A DNA stretch of 64,000 nucleotides from Sphagnum magellanicum (lineage: Eukaryota; Streptophyta; Sphagnopsida; Sphagnales; Sphagnaceae): positions 23,136,256 to 23,200,255 of the forward strand of contig CM038910.1 in assembly GCA_021904315.1 (NCBI GenBank). The letters are read 5' to 3'. Shown here in pieces: positions 50,058 through 61,071 of the stretch. Numbering within the stretch: the first letter of the stretch is position 1; each line of letters starts with the position of its first letter. The notes beneath the pieces are model-generated. The model was given only the letters and a program-made list of their open reading frames with translations, was not told where the DNA came from and ran no database searches. The position numbers and the translations under genes are program-made.

Positions 50058-50533
50058 TCCTTAAGCTGGCGAATTTGGATCTTTTTTCTTTCCATCAAAA
50101 ATCCTTTGTTTGGGTTGAAATCATTGTTTTCAGGTTCAAATTTGCCAAAAATTAGCCAGTAAAAGAAACCTTGTAACCTGCTCATTGCCATGTTTATGCT
50201 CTTCACCATGGTCATCTTTCATGATGGACCTTCTTCTTGAGGTACCATGTTTGAGTGGTTATCATTTTTTGTTGGGATTCTGAAAATCAGAGGTACAGTG
50301 GGGTTAGGGTTTTCCCATTAGGTTTTCCCCTATGTGTAATAAAGCCAAAGGAAATGAAGTGATGTACAGGTGTGGGGACAGGTATTTGAATTTTTAACCC
50401 TCACAGACAATGGTTCTAGTATTAGTCTACTCTTTAAATAGAGAGGGTGTTGAATAGGCTTGTGTGTAGGTGTGAAGAAAAAATGTTATGGCCAATGAAA
50501 TTATTGGATTTGGTTACTTGAATTTATTTTTTT

Positions 50534-50760
50534 TTAATGTGCATTTGGGATTGGTAAGTTTGTGAAAATTTTAGGCAACCAATGGAAATGGTAGAAAGGG
50601 ATCATTATTTTCAATATTTTTAAAAATATCTCTATTTTGTTTATAATTTTGAAGATTTTTTTTTCAGTGAACTAACTGTTAAATGTGTATTAGAGATTGG
50701 TAGGTTTGTCAAAATTTTAGAGGACCAATGGAAATGGTAGAGAGGGATCATTATTTTCAA
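50534..50760 (+). repeat. Two tandem units of ~146 bp
   Basis: About 80 bp at 50534-50614 and 50679-50760 are closely similar, with CCAATGGAAATGGTAGA and GGGATCATTATTTTCAA in both. A weaker third start (GTGAACTAAC) is near 50870. Noncoding. Confidence 0.5.
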
Positions 50761-51097
50761 AGTTCAGCAGATTATGCCTGGGTTGTGTGTAGGCTTAAAA
50801 GATTAATTTTTTCAAGTCAATGGGATTGCTAGATTTGGTGATTTGGATTTGTTTTTTTAATTTTCTTAAGTGAACTAACAATTCAATGTGTGATAGCTAT
50901 TTCCAAATAAGGTTCTAGCACATTATTTGTGCTAGAACATTATTTAAACTTTGTTTGAATAATAGTTGGGTCCAGGTTTTTTTAAAAGAAATTGAAAGAA
51001 TCACGCAAGTTTGGGCTTTTTTAATTTAAAAATGAAACTAACTACCCAGGTCCAAGATTTAGAACCAAATGTTGGGCAAGTATGAGGTAGGGGCAAA

Positions 51098-51134
51098 GGG
51101 CTTGAGTGACCCAGCACCCACCAGTGCACCATCC
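51098..51134 (+). mobile_element. Inward-facing MULE terminal repeat, presumed left end of the 51-62 kb element
   Basis: GGGCTTGAGTGACCCAGCAC followed by CCACCAGTGCACCATCC matches the terminal repeats of the MITEs at 988 and 33861 at nearly all positions of the shared part. A small inverted repeat (AAATCCC...GGGATTT) follows. Orientation is rightward, toward the zinc-finger gene relic. No matching arm in the opposite orientation was found between 60.7 kb and the window end. Confidence 0.5.
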
Positions 51135-51199
51135 AAAAAATCCCGTTCTGGGATTTCATGGATGGGATGAAACTGTCCCCCAGTGGTCAGTTTACTTGG

Positions 51200-51480
51200 T
51201 CAGTAGTTTTTTTTTCTCATGCTTTTTTTTTTTTTTTCACTCTCACTGTTTTTTCTCCCACGCCTCACTTTTGTTTTTTTTTTTTTTCCTTCCCGAAATC
51301 CTTGAACCCAAGTTATTTTTGGGAACTCCAACATACCTACCTCCCTTCCACCACCCAACCCATCTACCTCCTCCATTCTACCCACCCCTCATTTGTGCTC
51401 CCGTCCATCACTAGAGCTTGAGAACTAGGTAGAGCTTCACTAGTTGGGTTTAGGGTTTAGGAAGCAACTTGCCAAGTGAA
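51200..51480 (+). promoter_or_regulatory. Pyrimidine-rich leader with telo-box, upstream of the zinc-finger gene relic
   Basis: Long T and C tracts, CCTACCTCC-type words and then GGGTTTAGGGTTTAGG (a telo-box, frequent in plant promoters) at about 51449-51464. At the far side of the element, 61.67-61.93 kb, the + strand is instead rich in GTAGGTGGG, so the two ends look like mirror images in composition. Inference: promoter within a degenerate long terminal repeat. Confidence 0.3.
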
Positions 51481-51589
51481 GAGCAAGGAGCTTGCCATGA
51501 TTTTAGAGTGCAACTTTCAAGGTAAGAGTTTTTTTTCTCATGCAACCTGTAATTTTTATTTTATTTTTGTTGCCTTGTGTAAGCTTCTG

Positions 51590-52135
51590 AACTAGGACAA
51601 TGAGCTGCAATTCGCCATCCTAGTTTTTTTTCATTACAGGTATTTTCAAAACCAAGACAACGAGTGTAGCTCATTGTTTTGGCTTTTTTTAATGTTACAA
51701 CATCCAAAACCACCACAACAAATGTTCATGCATCATCGTGGTTTTTTTTCACATTCTACTTACTTCCAAAACCAAGATGATGAGTTGTGCTCATCGTCCT
51801 AGTTTGTTTTTTGTTGCATTGTGTAAACTTTTCAACCAGGATGATTAGCTATAGCTCAATGTCCTAGCTTTTTTTCTTGTGTTGCAACATCCAAAACCAT
51901 GACGACGAGCTCATCATCTTGGATTTTTTTCTTGTGTTGTAGAATCTGAAACCATGACGACGAGTGCCACACTCATCATTGTGGTTTTTTTTTTCATTCT
52001 TGCCATTTCCAGAACCAAGATGACAAGCGCAACTCGTCATCCTATGTGTGTTTTTTATTGCAACCTTTGAAACCATGACAACAAGTGTTATGCTCATCAT
52101 CGTGGTTTTTTTTCTCATGATTAGTACCTCATCAC
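51590..52135 (+). repeat. Minisatellite of ~60-bp units, each an imperfect hairpin
   Basis: About nine units are visible. A typical unit reads AACCAAGATGATGAG, a few bases, then CTCATCGTCCTAGTT, then a T-rich tail ending in TTGCAACATCC-like sequence. The GATGATGAG and CTCATCATC parts are complementary, so each unit can fold. Units differ by substitutions and small indels. It lies upstream of the first coding stretch of the zinc-finger gene relic. Confidence 0.6.
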
Positions 52136-52499
52136 CCTAATTGTTTGTTCTCTGTTGTTGCCACCTGAGTTTTTTGAAAAAACATTTGTTGGTTCTTACA
52201 AAGAGGTTGGTATTTTTTTTCTTCAACTTTTACCTCTAAGGATTGGTGTTTTTCTTGGATTCTATTAGTACTATGGAACTATTTTGGGTTTTTTTTTCTT
52301 TTTTTTTTGGTGCTAGTAAGAGAGTTAGAAATTAATCAAATACTATTGGTCCTCATTTTGTTTTGGGCTTGTTGGGCTTTTTTTGTTATATGTGCACTTG
52401 AAAGGAAACGAAGAATGCAGTAATAGATTAGCAAGCCCTAGTTGAATCTCTCGATGGTGTTGGAGGTGTGATGAATGGAGATGTAAAAGTTGGGGTGAT

Positions 52500-54118
52500 T
52501 GGACAACAAGCAGTAAGTTAGTGTTGAAGATGCATCTACATTGGCTCCAAGTGAGAATATTGAGGAGCAAGTGCAAGCTAATGTTGAGATGTGCCTACAT
52601 TGGCTCCAAGTGAGAATATTGAAAAGCAAGTGCAAGCTAATGTTGATGGTGGAGAAACATTTGCTTTTGCAAATGTTTCTAGAATAGAAGTTAAGCTATA
52701 GAAAATTATTGACATGATACAAGAACAAGTTATAGCTCCTAGGCAAGAAAATGCAAATGGGGATGTTGAACCTCATGTTGAAAGTCATGGAGGTGACATA
52801 TTGAACCTTAGTTATTATAATCCATTGCCACACCTATCTTTTCAAGTGGAAAGGATGGGTAGGGTTTTTTTTGTCAATTTTTTGTTGCAATACCTTTATT
52901 AATTATGTTCTTTAAACCCCACCTTTGGCCCACCTTCCTTCTCCATGTGAGAAGGTGGGTGGGGCAATTTTTTGGTGAAAGTTTGTAAGCAATACCTAAA
53001 GCCTTTGTAGGTGATTTTTTATCCAAAATTAGTTTTTTGAACATTGGGTTTTGGCAATACCCTTGTCTTTTGTTTTGGGTATTTTATCTTTCTGCACAAT
53101 ACCTTTGAATCTTGGTTTTTTATCTTATCCTTCTACGCAATACCCTCATTGTATATGGGCTAACTTTCATCCATAATTTTAATTCTTGTTTTTGTTTTTT
53201 TGGTTTCAGATGTGGTTGCCCTTCCCCTAGTTGCCATAGAAGGTGTCCATTGGGCGAGCCCAAATTTGCTTATAAGGTTGATGAGTGTGATGCATCCTAT
53301 ACAGCCAAATACAACTTGGTACGACATTTGCGGGCACACCACAATGTGGTTATGGAACTGAGTAATCCTAAATGCCCATCTATTTGGGAGGAAAGCTCGA
53401 GGGTTCAAGATCACGTGGCCATGAATGCACGAGTCTTAAGTAACCCTTTGGCCTTGTTCCATCACAATGAGCAAAATGCTATTGCTAAAGTTAGGAGACA
53501 TGCATTCGTGGAGTGGGATATAGGCTCCAAGTTGATTTACAATACACACCTGAAGTGTTGAAGCCCAAATTGTGAAGCTAACTTTTAGCCACATTTTTTG
53601 GCTTCTTAGCATGATTGCATGGGGTGTGGGGGCCATCCCTCTCAATGTGCAAGCCAAGATGGAGTGTAACGAAGGCCTTGCACTTTTGATTTGAGCAATT
53701 TGAACCAAGTATGCAAATGCACTCAAAGGTGCTTGGATGGAATGCAATTGGAAATTTGCATCAAATAAGACAATGTGACATAAGGAAATTGGCCTCCTTA
53801 CGCAATACCATGATTTTGAAATGATTGATCGTTGGCAAGTTTCCAACAATGCCATACTGAATTTTATTTGAATTCTAGGTTTTAAAATTCATATGCAATA
53901 TTTATTGTATTGTGTTGTTTATTTTAAGGTTTGAGACACCATCCAAGGAGGTGTTTATGGTTGATGTGGACACAACATTAGCCAATTGTACGGTTTTTAT
54001 CCAATGGCATGCCCATGATGTAAAGGTTGCATCAGCACAATATAGGAAGGCCATGGGATCCCATCCCCTTTTGGTAGTGACACAAAGTAATTTATCTCAT
54101 AGTTTATCCCACTTTTGA
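52500..54118 (+). pseudogene. Decayed C2H2 zinc-finger protein gene, part of the MULE-like element
   Basis: An N-terminal stretch near 52515-52865 contains a duplicated 59-bp segment coding for TLAPSENIE.QVQANV. An intron probably runs from about 52868 to 53208 and the next exon (53209-53560) contains CPLGEPKFAYKVDECDASYT, then KYNLVRHLRAHH. This is a C2H2 finger (F-x-C-x4-C-x3-Y-x5-L-x2-H-x3-H) whose first Cys codon is now TAC, Tyr. After about 53515 the protein text continues in other frames (LQVDLQYTPEVLKPK, then IVKLTFSHIFWLLSMIAWGV, then RKLASLRNTMILK), so frameshifts and stops have broken the gene. A later exon at about 53930-54090 reads RFETPSKEVFMVDVDTTLAN. The gene faces the transposase gene. 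Its role is unknown; a DNA-binding partner of the transposase is an inference. Confidence 0.6.
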
Positions 54119-54438
54119 TTAAGTTGTTGTTTTGGTCTTCAAGATTTAAAGTAGCAATTTATTTTTGAGGTAACTACATGTTCCCCATTTTAAGCTATGG
54201 TTGTTTTGGACTTGGGCATTTTTTGCACATTTTTATAACACATGTCACCCATGTTTTTTTATTTGAAGCGTTTTACTTTCATTTTGCACCGTCTTATGTT
54301 AATAATTAGAAATACATTCTCACATATTCTTATATGTATGCTTGATAAATTTATCAAAACAATGATTTTAGTTTTGCACTCAAACCAAAAATCTTTTTTT
54401 ACCTCCAAAAATTAGAAGTTCAAACCTAAAAGGGAAAA

Positions 54439-55260
54439 CAATACCCTCATGAGGGCATTTTATAAACACCATGGATTGAATTATTTTGGTCCAAGCTATT
54501 GGAGGGGTATTGCTTGTGCCCAAAATTATTCAATGCAAATGCAATACCCCCATTAAGGTATATTAAAAATCCTTTGGGCTCCATAACATATTTAAAGATT
54601 CTTAGAGGGGTATTGCATACCCTTAACAAAACCTAAAATGAACACAATACCCTCATGAGGGTATTCTATAAACACCATGGATTGAATTATTTTGGTCCAG
54701 GCTATTAGAAGGGTATTGCTTATACCTAAAATTACTTAATGCACATATAATACCCTTATTAAGGTATATTATAAATCCTTTGGGCTCCGTAACATATTTA
54801 AAGAATCCTATAAAGATATTGCATAGCCTTAAAAAAACCTAAAATGAACACAATACCCTCATGAAGATATTATGTAAACAATATGGATTAAATTATTTTA
54901 ATCGAGGCTATTGGAGGGGTATTGTTTATGCCCATAATTATTCAATGGGTGTGCAATACCTCACTTAAAGTATATCAAAAATATTTTGGGCTTCATCACA
55001 TATCTATTGAAACCTGGAAAGGTATTGTTTAAACCTACAAGGAAAGCAATAGCCTATTTGGGATAATTTGCAAACACCATGGGCTCAATTATTTTGATTC
55101 GGGCTATTGGAGGGGTATTGCTCATGCCCATAAATACTTAATTCACATGCACTACCCCTCTTTGGGTATCCCATAAAATCTTTGGGTTCCATAACATATC
55201 TTTTGGAATTTGGAAAGGTATTGCATAGCCCTAGCAAAACCTAAAAGGAATATAATACCT
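54439..55260 (+). repeat. Tandem array, ~206-bp unit, four copies
   Basis: Unit starts (ATACCCTCAT or variant) fall at 54441, 54647, 54853, 55049 and 55255, spaced 206, 206, 196 and 206 bp. Each unit contains ACACCATGG, ATTATTTTGGTCC, CTATTGGAGGGGTATTGC, CCTTTGGGCTCC and GGTATTGCATAGCC-like blocks. The array lies between the two genes of the element. Confidence 0.75.
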
Positions 55261-56370
55261 GCACCATATTGTGACAATATTTTAAACCATGATACAAATG
55301 AGGGTATTATCAAGTTAGTCACATTTGATGGTAAAACATAATAAAATTATCACAAAAATGAGGGTATTGCAAATACACATCAGAATTTTGTTGAATAAAC
55401 CTTATACGATCAATGTGGCCAATATTGCAATACCTTCATGTACATATATACCAATGATTTTGCATTGGTCCATGTATGAGTTTGAAAATGTTTTTCCACT
55501 ATATTTTATGTTTATTTATAAAATTTAACATAATTTTTTTAATTAAGATATTATATATTTAATAATGTAACAAATTTAATAAATCCACACAATTTAATTA
55601 AATGGAGATTTTTAAAACTATATTCTTATGTTTCATTGTTAATGGACTTATCAATAAAGTAATAAACATATTGCATTTACACTTCAACATTTTGCTCAAT
55701 ACCATCAATGTGACCAATTTTGCAAGTCGGCATGATATGTTGAACATGGATTAAATATGAAAAAAAAAAAAACTTGATATATTTCATGGTTAATGACATT
55801 ATGAAAACACAATGAGGTTACTACATTTACATTTATAAACTTTGTTCAAGTAAACCTTTTGCCATCAATGTGGCTAGTTTTGCAATACTTTCATTCCAAT
55901 TTGCATTGGTCCATTAGTGAATTATTGTCATTTATGATGTTGAAAATGACTTTAAACTAGAATGTTTAATTAAAATATTACCAAGTTAAAACAATTGGGC
56001 AAATATTATATCTCTAGAAATGCAAAAAATATATAATTTCACATATTAATTTTAATTCTATCATGATTTCAATTAAAATATTTTCAAAACAAAAAATTGA
56101 TACATATGCACCATCTATATTTTTTGAATCATAAACAACCATTCATTTATTCAAATAAATTTCACATGTGTTTTAGGTTTAATAAAATATGAAGAAAAAA
56201 TATGTTTTAATCTATTTTAATACAAAAAGGAATACAAATTGAAGTGTGACAATTAGTGATCATTAGTGCCATTATTTGATGTGTTGTTACCTAAATTTCA
56301 ATTTACATAGAATGAACATGAAATTACATGCATTAATTAAATATACATAATTAATAAGTTAGCTTTTGGA
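55261..56370. other. AT-rich spacer between the two inverted arrays
   Basis: Very AT-rich, with scattered GCAATACC words (for example near 55428) and GATCAATGTGGCCA-type sequence repeated at about 55410, 55700 and 55865. No gene. Confidence 0.4.
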
Positions 56371-56374
56371 TAGG

Positions 56375-57480
56375 TTTTGGTAGGGCTATGCAATACCCCA
56401 AATAGTGTAAAAAGATATGTGATTGACACCAAAGCATTTTTGTGATATTGGACAAGGGTATTACGATTTAATTCCATCCATTTGGCCATGAGCAATACCC
56501 CTCCGATAGCTTAGGCAGAAAATGATTTAGCCCATGGTGTTTTATAAAATACCCCAATTAAGGTATTGATTTCCTTATAGGTTTTGGTAAGGTTATGTAA
56601 TACCCCACATAGTGTTGAAAAATATGTGATTGACCCCAAAGCATTTATGGGATACCAGACAAAAGTATTGCCATTTAATTCCATCCTTCTAGCCATGAAC
56701 AATACCCCTCCAATAGCTTAAGCGAAAAATGATTTAGCCCATGGTGTTTTACATAATACCCCAATTAGGGTATTGATTTCCTTATAGGTTCTAGGTAGGG
56801 TCATGTAATACCCCACTAATTACCATAATATATGTGATTAACCCAAAGGCATTTTTGGGATACCATGAGAAAGGTAATGTAGTTTCACTCCATCCTTTTG
56901 GCCATGAATGATAAGGGTATTGCAATTTAAGTCAATCATTTTGGCCGTGAACAATACCCCTCTGATAACTTAAGCAAAAAATGATTTAGCCCATGGTGTT
57001 TTGTATAATACCCCAATTAGGATATTGATTTCCCTCTAGGTTTTGGTAGGGTTATGCAATACCCTACATAGTGTAAAAAGATATGTGATTAACCCCAAAG
57101 CATTTATGGGATATTGAACAAGGGTATTCCAATTTAATTCCATCCTTCTAGCCATGAGCAATACCCCTTGGGTAGCTTACATGGAAAATGATTTAGCCCA
57201 TGGCATTTTATAGAATACCCCAATTAAGGTATTGATTCCCCTTCAGGTTTTTGATAAGGTTATATAATACCCCACTAATTGTCAAAATATATGTGATTAA
57301 CCACTTGACATTTTCAAAATATATTGAAAGGGTTACTACAATTTCACTCCATCCTTATGGTCATGAACAATACCCTTTTAATAACGTAGGCCAAAATGGA
57401 TCAGCACATGGTGTACCCCAATATGAGTATTGCAATACCTTTCATAAAAATGTCCAACCATAAGGATTAGCCCCAAAGCA
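56375..57480 (-). repeat. Tandem array of the same ~206-bp unit, inverted
   Basis: Repeat marks (TACCCCA and variants) fall at 56394, 56601, 56809, 57060 and 57268, spaced 207, 208, 251 and 208 bp. Read on the - strand each unit gives ACACCATGGGC, AGCTATCGGAGGGGTATTGC, GCTTTGG and GGTATTGCATAGCCCTACC, which matches the order of blocks in the 54.4-55.3 kb array. The 251-bp spacing comes from a short internal duplication. Confidence 0.75.
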
Positions 57481-58006
57481 TTTCTTGGACACCTAAAAAT
57501 GAGTATTGCACATTTTTGGATTACATAATGTTGGGTATTGCAATTGAATTAAAATTATATAAACAAGAAATTTTCATTGTTTTATGCATTACTTGGAGTT
57601 TTAGATCTCACTATTAATCGCATCTAGTTGTGATTAACAATTATTCATTGACACATATTGGTTACTAAATCATTTGAATATTACTTTAAAGCATGTGTTG
57701 GAGTTTTTTCCCCATGCAAATTGTGCATGATTCAATTTGATTTGGTGAAAAGCGTAAAAGGTTAATTATAAATGAAAATTGAGTCACATATATTAAGTCT
57801 GAATATGGGTACAAGTGACAAACCTTTCTTTATTCCCTAGTCCTTTTTTTATGGGTATCTAAATGCTCCATCACTGTTTAGTGCCAATCTTTCATCCAAT
57901 TTATGGAATTCCTGAACCCATCATCCATCCAGCAAAATACAATTCATGGGTGCATGGATTTTTTGATTCAAATCAAACAAAGGTGGTGAATGTTTGATCC
58001 AACTCC
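57481..58006. other. Spacer between the inverted array and the transposase 3' end
   Basis: AT-rich sequence with a few GGTATTGCA words and no ORF. It probably held the 3' UTR of the transposase gene. Confidence 0.35.
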
Positions 58007-61000
58007 TCAAAGAAGTGATGTTGCATGGTCACACAATTCAACACTTGCACTTGCAGTACACTCTATGGTGATTTCAAACATCGTTCCATGCAAGTGGGCT
58101 AGGGTTCGATCTATGGGTGTGGATGAACCTTTTGGCACATTGACATTCTCAAAACAACTATCCTCATCCATGGTTATAAGCCCCCTAATGTCAACAATGT
58201 TGACCTCATTGATCGGATCTTCATCATTGGATGTAGCATCATCCAATTGTAAATATGTCGAGTCAACAAACATGCATTTCAAACCACCATGGTGCATTCC
58301 ATAATATGTGCCGCAATACTCAATGATATTCTTTGTTGTAAGGTCGGTACACGCCAATAGAACAACAATTTGATGCTTACAAAAGTTGCCTCACAATGCC
58401 CATTCACAAGTGCAACTTGCATATTGTGAAAAGGGCACATATCTTATAAATAACACCAAGATGGTGTTGGCTTTGCACCCACCAAACATCATCACCATCT
58501 GTCCCTCAAAGGTAGGTGAAATCACATTGGTGTGTGGAATTTGACTAACTTTGTCAACACTGCCACCACAAGTCGTGCCATGACCTTGTTTTTTATGAAC
58601 CCTCGCCTCTTCATCTCGGCTTGGTGCATATAATGTTATGCCACAATTATGGTTAGCCTCCACACTAACCAATCAATGTAGTGCCCCCTCAAACCCTTCG
58701 TCTCAAAAAAGAACCAACGTTTCAGAGCCCCGTGATAAGACTCTATGTTAGCTTGTATGTCTTGATTCGAATGTGGAACCCAATGAAGCCCAACCATCCA
58801 AAGCTTTGCATGGACATGGACAACATACTTTCAACCCATGATGTAATCGAATATGTGTGAAAAGTGAACATGCATCCATGTAATGCATCCATAGCAAAAA
58901 GATTTTAAATTATGCCATACTTGGAAGGGGGACCCTTTACTTACCGAGTTGGCAATGATAAGCCCAAAAATATCTTGTCCAAGCAACACTAAGTTGTAAG
59001 TTATCAAAACTCTCCACCACCATCTCCCTCCCATGTGCCTTGAAATTAGTAATGGTCTCATCTGAGTTGATGGACATGAACATCACCATGTGGAGGTGAT
59101 CAAGTACTACATACTTAACCTTTTAATCTTGATTTTTTCCATGGAGCATAAGCACCATGCTTTCAACACATGCCATGCACAAAGAAAAATTGGGACAAGA
59201 TCTCAACCCCACACAATCATGCCATGGTACACCCAACATCAATGTGTTTACCATGGCCCTCACCATGACCAATAAATATGTTATGGAATCCCCATGTTAA
59301 CGTAGTACCAAAACATAAAACAATGTAACAAAAAAAATAAAATAATGTACAACCTATCGCAATGCTCGGAGTTCTTGTGGGGCATCATCCACAATGAAAC
59401 ATGATGGTCTCCAATCTAACATATGTGAGAGAAATTTTGCTCGTAAGGCACGTAACCACTCCACAAGTTTTCACATGTTTTGCCAATTCATGATAACCCA
59501 AGAAACTAGCACCCATGTGAGATGACAATCAAATGCCATCAATGTGAATAAATGGTATTTCACATTGTTGGTGCCAAACATGGCATCTATAGAAATAAGC
59601 CTCCTGTGACCAAATTAGAGCATGGCCTGAAGCTGTTTAGGTGTCTGGATCCCTATCGTGAAAGGGACATGAATCCCATTCACTTCACCCATATCCTAGA
59701 AATAAAAAACATCATTAGGATGAGCACAAACCCATGACTGAATAGAAAGCGTCGGGTTTGTGTGCAAGCGCCAAGTGCCCTTCTTATGCTTCTGGTCCAA
59801 GTAGGTGATATCTTAGAATCATAAGAAATCATCCTGGGTCATCCACTCACCCGCATTTGCCCATGCCCACCAAATTTCTTTGTGCTTGTCATAAATTTGT
59901 TTCATGGTGTACCCTAACCCTAATTGGGTCCATATAAACTCTTTCAACCTATGAAATACACGTGGAGCATATGTCAACATCCATGATGTGGACCCTGAGT
60001 CACATGCATTTTGAACAGGATCTCCATTGGCCCAAGTATGAGTCCGATCGTAAAAAATGATTTCCACCACATTTGGCCGTGTGTAAAGCCTCTTGATGGA
60101 AAAGTGGGCCAAACAACTGTGCTTGATTAACTTCATGTGGTTGGGGTCTTCGTGGTGGTCTTCCAACCCATAACCACGTTCGTACCTATAAAATAAAATT
60201 TCCACTCAATTAAATCAAAAGACACAAGAGCGACTAACCCTAGAACTTGCAAAAATGACCAATGGAAAGGGTTTATAGGGTTTGAAACCATACCAAATAT
60301 GTCCAAGGTGATTTTTTATCGTCATTTTTTTTACATCTTGTTGAGGGGACAAATTCTTGGAGATGTTCCATTCGATTGTAGTTTATATATCCCTTCATTC
60401 ACCTTACAAAAACTCAAAGACATGAACATGGGGGATGTATGTGGTTTCAATTGCCACCTTGTTTTGGCCTCCACGCCTAAACCCATCTTTCCACACCAAG
60501 TCCACATTTGAGAAAGGTGACTTTGCTGGGTTTTGGATATCAATGGATTGGGACAATGGAGTTCGGCTCATGCTTTGAATTGTCGAAGGAATAACCATGT
60601 AGTAGGATTCCCCAACTTGTGAAAACCCATGGAATACCTTCACAAGTTTATAAATTGTAATAACCCTAACCAACAAAGCCATTAAAACCTAATCAACAAA
60701 AACCCCTAAACCTTACAAATGAACCTTACCACAACCCATAAACAAGCAATAATTACAAATGGAAAAAAAATCACGCAACTATCTTATGGATATTTAGACT
60801 TACACACCAAAAAAAAAATCCCTATCCTCCTAGAGATAATCAATTGAATATATGTAAGGCTTTCAATTTAGATGTGCAATACCCACATGCAATTAATACT
60901 TCCATGACCATCCATATGTAAGGGGGAACAAAATACCCTAAGTAAAATCAAAAACCAAAAAATCACTAATTAAACCCTAATTTGAAAAAATCAAATGAAA

Positions 61001-61071
61001 AAAACATGAATAGAAGCCATGATGTGTTTCTTACCTCTTACTTTGGTCTTTGTTTGTGAACCTTTTTCCAT
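58007..61071 (-). pseudogene. Decayed MULE transposase gene (DDE and SWIM finger)
   Basis: The likely first exon is 61071-61035 (MEKGSQTKTKVR, donor GTAAGA). A second coding block lies at about 60690-60405 (VDLVWKDGFRRGGQNKVAIE), a third at about 60193-59350 and the rest down to 58007. The three catalytic positions are visible: Asp in SIDAMFGTN (codon 59587-59585), Asp in FIVDDAPQEL (59389-59384) and Glu in ANIESYHGALKRW (58743-58741). Between them WHVLKAW fits the MULE H/W region. Near the end CTCEWAL-stop-GNFCKH is a CxC...CxH SWIM zinc finger interrupted by TGA at 58393-58391. Other stops and frame changes occur at about 58660, 58850 and 59110-59350. MULE transposases cut and paste elements with 9-bp target duplications. 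This copy cannot make a full protein. Confidence 0.8.
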
